Source: Cyclobacterium roseum (GTDB lineage Bacteria; Bacteroidota; Bacteroidia; Cytophagales; Cyclobacteriaceae). From it: a stretch of 64,000 bases of DNA. Each line of letters opens with the position of its first letter. Within the stretch, counting starts at the first letter, position 1. The stretch lies in contig NZ_WNKF01000003.1 in the NCBI RefSeq assembly GCF_010119225.1, positions 186,001 through 250,000 of the forward strand, read 5' to 3'. The notes beneath the pieces were generated by a model. The model did no database searches. It was given only the letters and a program-made list of their open reading frames with translations, and had not been told where the DNA came from. Made by a program: the position numbers and the translations under genes. Shown in pieces: positions 23,843-32,222 of the stretch.

Positions 23843-23974
23843 GATCGTTGCAGCATCTCTGCTGTATTTTATGCTAGTTGTAATTAGTAATCCCTGACTT
23901 TTAACGACTTGTCCCGGTCAAAGCGGCTGCAAAATTACGCTTTTTTTCGGGATGTTACTATTATCCATGAAAAT

Positions 23975-24535
23975 TCATTCTTTTTGATCACCGATTTCAT
24001 TTTCCTCGGTTTTGAAATCTTTGGGTTGTGGCAGTTCATTCAGGTCATTGATGCCGAAATATTCCATAAAACGGGTGCTGGTACCATATAGAAGCGGCCT
24101 GCCAATGCCATCGGATTTTCCTTTGATTGCCACCAATGACTTTTCAAGGAGCTTCTGAACGGAATAATCACAGTTTACGCCTCGAATTTGCTCGATTTCC
24201 GATTTGGTGACCGGCTGTTTGTAGGCGATGATAGAAAGGGTTTCAAGCTGGGCAGTGGAAAGCCTTTTCTGGGATTGGTGTTTTTGCAGAATGGCAATGC
24301 TGGTTTGATACGCAGGCTTGGTTAAAAATTGGTAGCCACCTGCTAATTTTTCCAGGCTGAATGCATGCGCTTCGTCCTGGTACTTCTGCTCCAAGGCAGA
24401 AATGGCCTCTTCCAAATGTTCGACCGGGATTTCTGATTCAAACATTTCTGACAGGCATTTTTGAATCTCTTCCAAACCCAGGGGATCGGTAGAACAGAAT
24501 ACCAGGGCTTCAATATGTCGATGCAGAAAATCCAA
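23975..24535 (-). CDS. scpB: Segregation and condensation protein B
   Basis: A 186-residue ScpB. The family's two winged-helix domains are visible: residues 1-80 (LHRHIEALVFCSTDPLGL to the YHLQ-like GYQFLTKPAYQ) and residues 85-165 with LSTAQLETLSIIAYKQPVTKSEIEQIRGV and GRPLLYGTS. ScpB binds ScpA and SMC in chromosome condensation and segregation. The frame starts with TTG at 24535, one base after the stop of the dksA-like gene, and the conserved IEALVF motif is only eight residues in, so the TTG start is credible and translation is probably coupled. Confidence 0.92.
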   Translation of the reverse strand: MDFLHRHIEALVFCSTDPLGLEEIQKCLSEMFESEIPVEHLEEAISALEQKYQDEAHAFSLEKLAGGYQFLTKPAYQTSIAILQKHQSQKRLSTAQLETLSIIAYKQPVTKSEIEQIRGVNCDYSVQKLLEKSLVAIKGKSDGIGRPLLYGTSTRFMEYFGINDLNELPQPKDFKTEENEIGDQKE

Positions 24536-24536
24536 C

Positions 24537-24920
24537 TTATTTTTTCGCTAATTTGGCTTCAATGCTGTGCATGGTGTGGGGCACCGCCCGTAACCGCTCC
24601 TTACTGATTAACTTTCCGGTGTCGACACATACCCCATAGGTGCCGTTTTTAATTCTCCGAAGGGCATTCTCCAGGTTAATAATGAACTTTTGCTGACGGG
24701 CAGCCAGCTGGCTAAGGTTTTCCCTTTCCAGCGTATCGGCTCCATCTTCCAGAATTTTGGAAGTAGATGCGGTATTGTCCGTCCCACTATCATTTTGTTT
24801 GCTAAGTGACCTTTTAAGTTGCAAAAGCTCCTCTTTGGCTACGGCAAGCTTGTCATTAATAAGAACTTCAAATTCCTGAAGCTCCTCCTTGGAATAACTG
24901 GTTTTTTCTTCCTGGCTCAT
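24537..24920 (-). CDS. TraR/DksA family protein
   Basis: A 127-residue protein of the DksA/TraR type. A long coiled-coil region (residues about 12-90) precedes the C-terminal zinc-finger-like motif GTYGVCVDTGKLISKERLRAVPHT. In classical DksA four cysteines bind zinc; here only the first Cys remains, as in many Bacteroidota members. DksA proteins bind RNA polymerase through the secondary channel; whether this version does so is inferred. It is the first gene of a run with scpB and the rluB-like gene. Confidence 0.88.
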   Translation of the reverse strand: MSQEEKTSYSKEELQEFEVLINDKLAVAKEELLQLKRSLSKQNDSGTDNTASTSKILEDGADTLERENLSQLAARQQKFIINLENALRRIKNGTYGVCVDTGKLISKERLRAVPHTMHSIEAKLAKK

Positions 24921-25227
24921 ACTACGGTTCTGTTTAAAAATTTCCCTAAAATACAGTGACTATTCCAAAATCAAAAATCTATTATTTTTTATTTATACGG
25001 TAGTAAACGGAGTTAATGTCTCTTTACTGCATATAATTTTAAATCCGGTTTGGAACTACTCAAAAGGATATTTATAATTTTACTTTTTCGAATTTGGCAA
25101 CGATATTCTTTTGTACGGGAATCTGTGGGGAATTTTTAAAAAGCCGAAACAAAGAACATACTTGAATAATACCGTATATTGTAGTAATTTTCAACATTAC
25201 TACAACAATAAACCAATTCTTATCCCG
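24921..25227. other. A/T-rich divergent intergenic region
   Basis: About 300 bases between the divergent dksA-like and DUF1080 genes. It is A/T rich and must hold the promoters of both. I see no convincing TAnnTTTG box, RNA gene or repeat. The frame of the DUF1080 gene continues upstream into it as far as 25111, but the signal peptide shows that translation starts at 25228. Confidence 0.5.
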
Positions 25228-25860
25228 ATGAAAAAAATAGTTTGTATTGTTTTCCTTGCCTTCATTTCTGTTTCCCTGTATGCTCAGAAGGCCGATAAAG
25301 ACGGCTGGATCAAGCTTTTTAATGGCAAATCCTTCAAAGGCTGGAGTATCAGTGAAAATCCGGAATCTTTTTCCATTGAAGATGGAGTCATTAAGATTGA
25401 TGGACCCCGGGCCCATTTGTTCTATACCGGTAAAGTAGAAGATCATGATTTTGAAAACTTCGAACTGAAGATGCAGGTTAAGACCATGCCCAATGCCAAT
25501 TCAGGTATTTTTATCCATACAGCCTATCAGGAAGGCGGCTGGCCCGAAAAAGGGTATGAAATCCAGGTCAATCAGACCCACGGAGACTGGAGAAAAACCG
25601 GTAGCGTGTACAGTTTCAAAGATGTTAAAGAAACGTATGTATCGGACGGCGAATGGTATACCCAACATATCATTGTTCAAGGAGACAAGGTAACGGTAAA
25701 AGTGAATGATAAAGTAATCAATGAATTTACCGAGGCGCAGGATAGGGGGGATATCGGCGATAGTCAAAAAAGATTAAGCAGCGGCACCATTGCCTTACAG
25801 GCACATGATCCCAAAAGTGTTATCCATTACAAGGATATCATGATCAAGCCGCTTCCCTGA
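25228..25860 (+). CDS. DUF1080 protein, probable 3-keto-glycoside hydrolase
   Basis: A 210-residue exported protein. The ATG at 25228 begins a signal peptide (MKKIVCIVFLAFISVSLYAQ). The mature part is a single DUF1080 domain: DGWIKLFNGKSFKGWS at the start, then the ELKMQVKTMPNANSGIFIH strand pair, a YEIQVNQTH segment and the final GTIALQAHD. Proteins with this concanavalin-like domain have been shown to hydrolyse 3-keto-disaccharides and 3-keto-glycosides and are grouped as 3-keto-disaccharide hydrolases. That activity here is inferred. It stands alone, separated from the Ldh gene by a terminator, but the window also encodes partner enzymes of such a pathway. Confidence 0.88.
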   Translation: MKKIVCIVFLAFISVSLYAQKADKDGWIKLFNGKSFKGWSISENPESFSIEDGVIKIDGPRAHLFYTGKVEDHDFENFELKMQVKTMPNANSGIFIHTAYQEGGWPEKGYEIQVNQTHGDWRKTGSVYSFKDVKETYVSDGEWYTQHIIVQGDKVTVKVNDKVINEFTEAQDRGDIGDSQKRLSSGTIALQAHDPKSVIHYKDIMIKPLP

Positions 25861-25893
25861 TACAGTAAGCCAAAACAGGCAGCATCTTACTCT

Positions 25894-25931
25894 GACATCC
25901 GGTTTTCCGCTAAGGGGAGTCGGATGTTTTT
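25894..25931 (+). terminator. Terminator after DUF1080 gene
   Basis: ACATCCG (25895-25901) pairs with CGGATGT (25921-25927), followed by a run of T. It ends the DUF1080 transcript just before the next ATG at 25947. Confidence 0.65.
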
Positions 25932-25946
25932 AGTTAACCCATAATA

Positions 25947-27038
25947 ATGAGCAAGGAGGAACGGATACATTTTGACCCGGAGAACCTGAGGCAGTTTACC
26001 TTCAGGGTTTTTGCGCATTTCGGTATACCGGAGCCAGATGCCCTTCTGGCTACGGATGTCCTGGCTTATAGCGATGAGCATGGCATTGATTCCCATGGTA
26101 TTGCCCGACTAAAGACCTATGTGGATTTGTTGCAGGTTGGAAAGATAAATCCCCGGCCAGAATTGAAATTAATCCGGGAAAAACATGCGGTAGCCACCGT
26201 GGATGGAGATAATGGATTGGGATTAGTAATCGGACCCAAATGCATGGAAATGGCGATAGCCAAAGCCAGGCTTCATGGACAGGGTTCTATTTCCGTATGT
26301 CATACCAACCATTACGGGGCGGCCGGATACTATCCTCTGATGGCGGTGAAACAGGATTTTATTGGAATGTCCATGACCAATACCACCAAAGGGGTAGCGC
26401 CCTTCAACGGGATAGAAAAGATGTTGGGAACCAATCCGCTGGCCATGGGTTTTCCTACAGGAAAGGAGCCCGTTGTGCTGATGGACTTTGCCAGCAGTAC
26501 GGTTGCCTACGGCAAATTGGAAATTGCCCATCGGGCAGGTGAAAAGGTGCCGTTGGGATGGTGCCTGGATGAAAGGGGGCAGCCCACCGAACTCCCCGAG
26601 CGAATGATGAACGGAGGGGCTTTGCTTCCATTGGGCAGTACCCGGGAGGGTTCGGGCCATAAGGGCTATTGTTTGGGAGGGATGGTGGATATTATGAGTG
26701 CGGTCCTTAGTGGTGCGAACTGGGGGCCGTATGCCATTCCCTTCGCCATTGATTCTCCGCAATCGGCAAAACAAGTGGGAAAGGGGATTGGGCATTTTTT
26801 TGGAGCCTGGGATGTGGAAGGCTTCCGGGACCTGGCGGCATTCAAGCAGGAGATGGATGAGTGGATACGAACCTTAAGAGCAACGGCCCATCTGCCGGAT
26901 AATCCCAGCGTGAAGATCCCCGGAGATCCGGAATGGGCTGCTTATAAAATCCGGATGAAAGAAGGGATTCCCCTACAGGTACCTGTGGTTAAGGATTTGG
27001 AAGGAATATCGGCATCCCTGGGTATTCCGCTTCATTAG
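25947..27038 (+). CDS. Ldh family (malate/L-lactate type) NAD(P)-dependent oxidoreductase
   Basis: A 363-residue protein of the Ldh_2 family, which is distinct from classical malate and lactate dehydrogenases. The signature is DEHGIDSHGIARL near residue 51 and the GxNPxAxGFP motif (LGTNPLAMGFPTG) near 168; the nucleotide site is SVCHTNHYGAAGYY. Known members oxidise malate, L-lactate, ureidoglycolate, sulfolactate or 2,3-diketogulonate, and the present substrate cannot be told. The ATG at 25947 follows a terminator by only 16 bases, so its promoter must lie within the preceding 60 bases or inside the DUF1080 gene. A hairpin without T-run follows it (27051-27082). Confidence 0.88.
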   Translation: MSKEERIHFDPENLRQFTFRVFAHFGIPEPDALLATDVLAYSDEHGIDSHGIARLKTYVDLLQVGKINPRPELKLIREKHAVATVDGDNGLGLVIGPKCMEMAIAKARLHGQGSISVCHTNHYGAAGYYPLMAVKQDFIGMSMTNTTKGVAPFNGIEKMLGTNPLAMGFPTGKEPVVLMDFASSTVAYGKLEIAHRAGEKVPLGWCLDERGQPTELPERMMNGGALLPLGSTREGSGHKGYCLGGMVDIMSAVLSGANWGPYAIPFAIDSPQSAKQVGKGIGHFFGAWDVEGFRDLAAFKQEMDEWIRTLRATAHLPDNPSVKIPGDPEWAAYKIRMKEGIPLQVPVVKDLEGISASLGIPLH

Positions 27039-27099
27039 GCCGGATACAGAACCTGCCCGACCCAATTGGCGTTAGGGCAGGTAGAAAGGAAAATCGCTC

Positions 27100-28230
27100 A
27101 TGAGAAAGTGGCAGCTTTACGGGTTTAAATGTAAGGTAATAGGATTTTTTACCCTGATCTACCTGCATTCGTTGGTGGCATATCCCCGGCTAGCCCTGCA
27201 AGAATGGCCATCGATCGATCCTATTTCCCTGAAGGTGACCTCACAACTGTTTGTCCCAGAGGAATACTATATCAAAGGCCTGATAGATGACCGCACCGAC
27301 CGGTCTCCTGTGGCATTTTTGGTTCCAAATGCCAGGAGCGGTAGCCAATTAGAAACCGTGGACCTGGAAGGCGGAGCGATGAACGCGTTAGAGAATTATC
27401 TTTTTGGAGTACTTCCCCAAAACGATCAATTAAGGCCCATTATCGTCCGGATTAAGGATCTGAAAATTGTAGAGACGCTACAGGATACGGGAACCGGGGT
27501 GGTCTCCGGCGAAGTATTTCTTGATTTTTCATTTGAATTGGATCGGGAAGGAGAATTGGTTCACCTGTTGGATTTCCAGGGGGGGGCAAGTTATAAGAGA
27601 GGGGTTCGCCAGTTCTACCTGATAGGCCCGGTTCTCAAACGATCCATCAATAATTCCCTGAAGTATTTCAATGACTGGATTGAAAATGAATCTGATAAAG
27701 ACATAAAACTGCTCCGGAACGTCACCGTTCGGGTCCGGGATTATCAGCAGGAGGCGAAAGATGATACGGTATTTTATGATCCCAAAAGGCCCTTAACCTG
27801 GGAGGATTTCACGGGAAGACCCCGGTTTAGCAATTACACAGCTTCCATCTTTGCCAGTATAGGGTACGAAGGGAATAGCTGGATTGAAGAAGGACAGGTG
27901 ATCGTGGACTTGACATTCAAGACCTATATGCTGAAAAGCTCTTCCTGGGTAAAAGGTGATAATAATAGTTATGGGCTGAACCACGAACAGCGGCATTTTG
28001 ATATTGCGAAAATTGTGGTGGAGCGGCTTAAGGAGCGCGTTCGACAACTGAACCTCCAGCCTCATAATTATGATCGCAACGTTTCCTTCCATTACCTGGA
28101 GGCCTATCGGGAGATGAACCGGCTACAGGAACAATACGACAGGGAAACGGCCCATGGACTAAACGGAAGGGCTCAGGAAAGATGGAATAAAAAAATTGAT
28201 GAGGAACTGGCCCGGTTTGGGGTAAAATGA
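27100..28230 (+). CDS. Exported protein with DUF922-like HExxH domain
   Basis: A 376-residue protein. An N-terminal hydrophobic segment (residues 13-29) probably exports it. The middle part (about 65-215) has strands but no motif I recognise. The C-terminal 130 residues resemble DUF922-type putative zinc peptidases: PLTWEDFTGRPRF, a strand region, then LNHEQRHFDIAKIV with HEQRH as a zinc-binding HExxH motif and a nearby tyrosine-rich helix (YLEAYREMNRLQEQYD). Peptidase activity is inferred from the motif only. It stands alone on the plus strand, 62 bases after the Ldh gene, and faces the phosphoesterase gene. Moderate certainty for the fold, low for the role. Confidence 0.65.
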   Translation: MRKWQLYGFKCKVIGFFTLIYLHSLVAYPRLALQEWPSIDPISLKVTSQLFVPEEYYIKGLIDDRTDRSPVAFLVPNARSGSQLETVDLEGGAMNALENYLFGVLPQNDQLRPIIVRIKDLKIVETLQDTGTGVVSGEVFLDFSFELDREGELVHLLDFQGGASYKRGVRQFYLIGPVLKRSINNSLKYFNDWIENESDKDIKLLRNVTVRVRDYQQEAKDDTVFYDPKRPLTWEDFTGRPRFSNYTASIFASIGYEGNSWIEEGQVIVDLTFKTYMLKSSSWVKGDNNSYGLNHEQRHFDIAKIVVERLKERVRQLNLQPHNYDRNVSFHYLEAYREMNRLQEQYDRETAHGLNGRAQERWNKKIDEELARFGVK

Positions 28231-28333
28231 AGTGGCTCCCGTTAATGGGTATGGCCTAAGCAAAAACCGGCCCTTTTTGACGGTAAATGGTTTAAGCCGC
28301 TCAATTTTGAGACAAAAATGCTAGTGACGTAAC

Positions 28334-28374
28334 AAAAAAAGTGGCCCTTCCCAGTACTGGGAGGCCACTTTTTT
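28334..28374. terminator. Bidirectional terminator
   Basis: AAAAAAAGTGGCC (28334-28346) faces GGCCACTTTTTT around an inner palindrome (CCCAGTACTGGG). It serves the HExxH gene on the plus strand and the phosphoesterase gene on the minus strand. Confidence 0.85.
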
Positions 28375-28395
28375 AGGCAGGTTCGGTTGGTTGTT

Positions 28396-29973
28396 TTAAT
28401 AAGATACCGGTTCTGCAATTTTATATTCGCTGGTAGCGGTGTGTGTTCGTCCAAACATGTCTTTTGCACGGACGGTTATGGTATGGGTGCCTACAGGAAG
28501 ATTGGTAGGGATACTTCCTCTCCAGAGGTGGGTGGAGTTGACGGGATTAGAAGGTCTTCTTCCCGGTTCCAGTTCCTCCATGAAATCCCATTCCATTACA
28601 TCGGCTATAAAAGAAGGGTCCGGTGCTTCTACCCAGTTCATGGGGCGCCATTCTCCATTATCTATTTTATATTCTACCAGGTCGTCTTTGTCTCCCATAA
28701 AGAAATTGGCAAATATTCCGGAGGATGTCCCCCTGTTATTGGCGACTACATTGGGATTGTATATCCCGATTTGATAGTCCCGGGGTTTACCTACTACCTT
28801 GTAGTCGATGGAATAGCTGTTTTCGGCTATGTTCAGTAGGGCATAGCCTTTAGGGGTACCGTCTCTCATAGTGGAGATGGGTATACCTTCCGCATTTAGT
28901 TTTCCGGAATACCAATCCCCGGAAGTGGTTCCGGCGTTGTATTCATGAAATCTTCCTTCGCCTTCCCAGCCGTCTTCGGCCGTGTAGAAATTGTGTCGCT
29001 GCAGGTGGGTATGTGCGGACATTGCCAGGCGGTTAGGGTAGTCTTTCAGTAAGTCAAATAAACGCTTTCGGTCGCTGTCCCGGAAGGAGTTTTCATTTTG
29101 GTGAAGCAGGGGAATGTGAAAGGAAAGCACAACAAGCTGATCCTTGTCTACCTGCTTGAGGTCGTTTTCTACGAAGTCCAACTGGTCTTTGCGGAAGCCA
29201 CCCCAATAGCCCTGTCCGTCTCTGGGGTCAGGATACAAAATGTCTTCCAATACAATAAAGTGAGCTCCTCCATAATTGAAGGCGTAGGCAGAAGGCCCAA
29301 ATGTTTTTTCAAAGGACTCATCCGCATGAGCATCTATGGTGGCATCGTAATTCATGTCGTGGTTTCCCATGACGTTGTACCAGGGCCAGGAGGTTTGTTT
29401 GAGGATTTCTACATAACCGGGGTGAAGGTCCAGGTCATCACCGGAAAGGTCTCCGAGGCTAATCCCAAAGCTGATACCCGTTTCGTTTTTCGCTTCTTCC
29501 ACCACTCCCTGAGCAAATAATTCCAATTCCTTTTGGGTATAGGGCTGGGGATCTCCAAAAATCATGGCCGTAAATTCCTCAGGTTCTTCCTGGGCGTACA
29601 GGGCAAAATCTACTGACTTGGGCAGTTTCCCGGTTGGGGCCACGCCTTCGTATTGAAGTTCCGGAGACCCCTCCGGTTTATGGATATAATAAAACTTGGG
29701 CAACTTGTCCGCTCCGGTAGGGACAGCGTAGTCAGTGGGCTTGATGACGAAAATAATTTGGTCGTTTTCAAGTGGAAGCGTGTACTTACCATTCTCATCT
29801 GTGAGTACTACGTCAACGCCATTGCTGACAGCTATCGAAGGAATGCCTTTTTCGCGACGTTCTTTCTTTCCATTTTTATTGCTGTCTTCATATACGATTC
29901 CGGATACCTGATCCTGGGCCAGGAGCTGCACGCTGATGGCAAGGGACCAGCAAAAGAGGATTAATTTTTTCAT
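28396..29973 (-). CDS. Exported calcineurin-like phosphoesterase
   Basis: A 525-residue protein with a signal peptide (residues 1-19, LLAQ). An N-terminal carboxypeptidase-regulatory or SdrD-like beta domain (VSGIVYEDSNKNG..GKYTLPLE) comes first. The metallophosphoesterase core follows with FGDPQPY (metal 1), SLGDLSGDDL, MGNHDMNY and FHIPLLH and SAHTHLQRH, which give the full set of metal ligands. A C-terminal domain (IVEYKI.GEW..MNWVEAPDPSF) completes the calcineurin-like C-domain architecture common in Bacteroidota. The substrate is unknown, perhaps a phosphodiester or polysaccharide phosphate. It is preceded by 140 bases of spacer from the VCBS gene end at 30111 and ends at a strong bidirectional terminator. 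Confidence 0.88.
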   Translation of the reverse strand: MKKLILFCWSLAISVQLLAQDQVSGIVYEDSNKNGKKERREKGIPSIAVSNGVDVVLTDENGKYTLPLENDQIIFVIKPTDYAVPTGADKLPKFYYIHKPEGSPELQYEGVAPTGKLPKSVDFALYAQEEPEEFTAMIFGDPQPYTQKELELFAQGVVEEAKNETGISFGISLGDLSGDDLDLHPGYVEILKQTSWPWYNVMGNHDMNYDATIDAHADESFEKTFGPSAYAFNYGGAHFIVLEDILYPDPRDGQGYWGGFRKDQLDFVENDLKQVDKDQLVVLSFHIPLLHQNENSFRDSDRKRLFDLLKDYPNRLAMSAHTHLQRHNFYTAEDGWEGEGRFHEYNAGTTSGDWYSGKLNAEGIPISTMRDGTPKGYALLNIAENSYSIDYKVVGKPRDYQIGIYNPNVVANNRGTSSGIFANFFMGDKDDLVEYKIDNGEWRPMNWVEAPDPSFIADVMEWDFMEELEPGRRPSNPVNSTHLWRGSIPTNLPVGTHTITVRAKDMFGRTHTATSEYKIAEPVSY

Positions 29974-30110
29974 GTGGTTGGCTTTTTTTTTATAAAGGCC
30001 TAAATTAATTCATTTGAATAGGACAAGGGTTGGTTAAGGATTAAATTAACGTTACTTTTTTGAGTGTTTCGAATCCGTATTTTTTCCGGTTTCCTCACAG
30101 GAGTTGCCAC

Positions 30111-31241
30111 TCATCGGGACCCTTTGTTGTGAAAGACGACCAGTCCATCCTTCCCGGCAACGACGATATCCAGAAGCCCATTTCCGTTCAGATCCTCCAC
30201 GGAAAAATACAACCCTGCCCCCTTGCCTTCCCCGAAAGGACCATAACTAATGATGTTTTTGGTAAAGGATTCTCCATTCCACTTAAAATAATATAAGCCT
30301 AAATGATCGTTTGCTCCAGGATCGTTTCCATTGTGAGCCCGGTATCTCTTTCCGGTGATCAATTCCATTTGCCCGTCATTGTCAATATCCACCCATTCCA
30401 TGGTATGGTACTGGGACTGAAAAGGATCAATGGGGTGTTTCGTAAACGTAATTTGGCCTCCCTCACGCCGCTGTTCGTACCAATTGAGCCCGTAATCATG
30501 GCCCTGACCAACGATAAGGTCATTCAAGCCATCTCCATTCACATCCTCCACCAGGATGGGTACACTGGCTCCGCCTAATTCAAAGGCGGGGTGAAGTTTC
30601 CAGGTTCCTGTTTTCAAGTCTTCGGGTGCCTCCAGCCAACCTTCGGGAATAATGAAATCCCCTCTTCCGTCGCCATTGATGTCTCCGAACCCTAATCCAT
30701 GGCCGTGTTTATCGGTGACCGGGTGCTTTTCAAATGATTGAGTCCCCTTCCCTTCGGCATCTCTGTTTAAGGAGTAGTAGGCGAGGGGCTGATTGGGCGT
30801 GTTGGGAACGATGTCCAGGTGTCCGTCACCATCTACGTCCCAGGCCCGGGAAGTTTCTACATTCCCCGTATTGGCAATCTCGTGTACCGTCCATTCACCG
30901 TTCGTTCCGGGGTTTTCTACCCAAAACAAGGTTTTGCCAAACCAACCTCCGGTAACGTAATCCATTTTGCCGTCTCCGTTTACATCCATGGGAATGGTCG
31001 AAAAGTCATCAAAATATTCACTTACCCGCTTTACCTGCCCAATGAGCTGTCTTTTGGTAAATTCAGGCCCTTTGTACCAATAACTTCCAGAGACAAGATC
31101 AGGGATTCCATCTCCATCTACATCAAATACACCTACGGATTCGGCACTCTCCATAGCGATCAGTTGCTTTTCAAAAGTCACCGGTTTGGGGTCATCATTG
31201 AGGAAAATCAATGACAAGGCAATACTTACATATCCAATCAT
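30111..31241 (-). CDS. FG-GAP/VCBS repeat protein
   Basis: A 376-residue protein with at least seven DxDxDG-type calcium-binding repeats (FDVDGDGIPD, DVNGDGKMD, DVDGDGHLD, DINGDGRGD, DVNGDGLND, DIDNDGQME, DLNGNGLLD) spaced by blades of a seven-bladed propeller, the FG-GAP/VCBS fold. A weak N-terminal hydrophobic segment (MIGYVSIALSLIFL) suggests export. Such proteins bind carbohydrates or other ligands or act as lyase-like propellers. It is the last minus-strand gene after the sugar isomerase locus; the direct-repeat box upstream (31273-31297), also present before susC, suggests its own, co-regulated promoter. Confidence 0.85.
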   Translation of the reverse strand: MIGYVSIALSLIFLNDDPKPVTFEKQLIAMESAESVGVFDVDGDGIPDLVSGSYWYKGPEFTKRQLIGQVKRVSEYFDDFSTIPMDVNGDGKMDYVTGGWFGKTLFWVENPGTNGEWTVHEIANTGNVETSRAWDVDGDGHLDIVPNTPNQPLAYYSLNRDAEGKGTQSFEKHPVTDKHGHGLGFGDINGDGRGDFIIPEGWLEAPEDLKTGTWKLHPAFELGGASVPILVEDVNGDGLNDLIVGQGHDYGLNWYEQRREGGQITFTKHPIDPFQSQYHTMEWVDIDNDGQMELITGKRYRAHNGNDPGANDHLGLYYFKWNGESFTKNIISYGPFGEGKGAGLYFSVEDLNGNGLLDIVVAGKDGLVVFHNKGSR

Positions 31242-31272
31242 AGCTGAAAGTTAGGGTAATGAGTGTAAAAAG

Positions 31273-31297
31273 TATCCTGCACTATCCTGCATGAGAA
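31273..31297. promoter_or_regulatory. Direct-repeat box upstream of FG-GAP gene
   Basis: TATCCTGCACTATCCTGC is a tandem of two TATCCTG words 10 bases apart, 32 bases before the start codon at 31241. Nearly the same 25 bases are at 39938-39962 before susC. One helical turn between repeats suits a regulator bound on one DNA face. The protein that binds is unknown. Confidence 0.5.
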
Positions 31298-31415
31298 ATA
31301 GATTTGATTGCCTTATCCAGCGGAAGGCTCAAATTTAAAGGATACTTTCTTTTTCCTTCTCGAAACAAAACGGAGGAGGCCGAAAATAAAAAGCGAATAC
31401 CAAATCGATTCACTT

Positions 31416-32222
31416 TTAGTTTTCCAGCAACCACTGGTTGACCCGGTGATTAAAATCCTCCAGATTTTCCCAATGGAAGGCATGTCCGCTACCAGGGTAG
31501 ATGTGTAATTGGGAGTTGGGAATGGCCCCGGCTACCTCCCGGGTCATCCACTGGGGAGTAAACGCATCCACTTCACCACCCAGTACAAAGGTTGGTTGCT
31601 GTATGTCTGGGAGCAGGTCCAGCACCTGGTGGTGAATGCAGGCTTCCGCCTGTCCTTCCAGGCCAACCAGCGGTTGGGGAGTAGGATCCAACGCCGCATT
31701 TTCCCGATCCGCTACCATGTCCTCGTAACCTGAGTCATCATCAAAGCTGGCTTTAGAAAAAATCAAAAGTTGTACGTAGAGGCTAAACTCCTCCGGCCTT
31801 AGCCGGGCTTTGCAGTCCATCATGTGTCTGAAAATGTCCTTGGCCTTGCGGTCACATCTGGCCCAGGGACACATAAGCACCAGCGATCTTACCAGCTTTG
31901 AGTGCCGGATGGCCAACTGCTGGGCAATGATGCTACCCATGGAGACACCCACCACCCGTACATCCGAAAGGCCCAGGTGTTTCAACAAACCGGCACAGTC
32001 ATCGGCCATTTGTGCCGAACTGTAGGGCCCCGGAGGTTTGTCGGATAGGCCTACTCCCCGGTTGTCAACCAAAATGCATCGAAAGCTTTTTTCCCAATAG
32101 GCCACGTGTTTTTCCCACACAGCCCCAGGGGCAGTAATGCCCATGATTAATAATAGCGGATCGCCAGATCCCCTCTCCTCATAGTGGAGGTTAATTCCAT
32201 TACTTTGTACCACTGACATCAT
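31416..32222 (-). CDS. Alpha/beta-fold hydrolase
   Basis: A 268-residue hydrolase. The nucleophile is Ser in VVGVSMGSIIAQ (near residue 95), the oxyanion region is LLIMGITAPG, Asp lies in GGEVDAFTP and His in GSGHAFHWENL, giving a complete triad. No signal peptide, so it acts in the cytoplasm. The ATG directly abuts the stop codon of the TIM-barrel gene (32223-32225), so the two are cotranscribed and probably coupled. A sugar-ester or lactone substrate would suit the neighbours but is inference. Confidence 0.88.
   Translation of the reverse strand: MMSVVQSNGINLHYEERGSGDPLLLIMGITAPGAVWEKHVAYWEKSFRCILVDNRGVGLSDKPPGPYSSAQMADDCAGLLKHLGLSDVRVVGVSMGSIIAQQLAIRHSKLVRSLVLMCPWARCDRKAKDIFRHMMDCKARLRPEEFSLYVQLLIFSKASFDDDSGYEDMVADRENAALDPTPQPLVGLEGQAEACIHHQVLDLLPDIQQPTFVLGGEVDAFTPQWMTREVAGAIPNSQLHIYPGSGHAFHWENLEDFNHRVNQWLLEN

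Noticed and set aside
26223-26795. A 190-codon open frame on the minus strand
   Set aside because: It is the shadow of the Ldh-family gene, whose signature motifs are on the plus strand.
27051-27082. Hairpin ACCTGCCC / GGGCAGGT after the Ldh gene
   Set aside because: No T-run follows, so I do not call it a terminator; it may be an RNA hairpin or chance.
31267-31352. AAAAAGTATCC and GGATACTTTCT as a long-range inverted repeat
   Set aside because: The arms are about 60 bases apart and only ten bases long; the left arm is part of the TATCCTG box, which explains it better.
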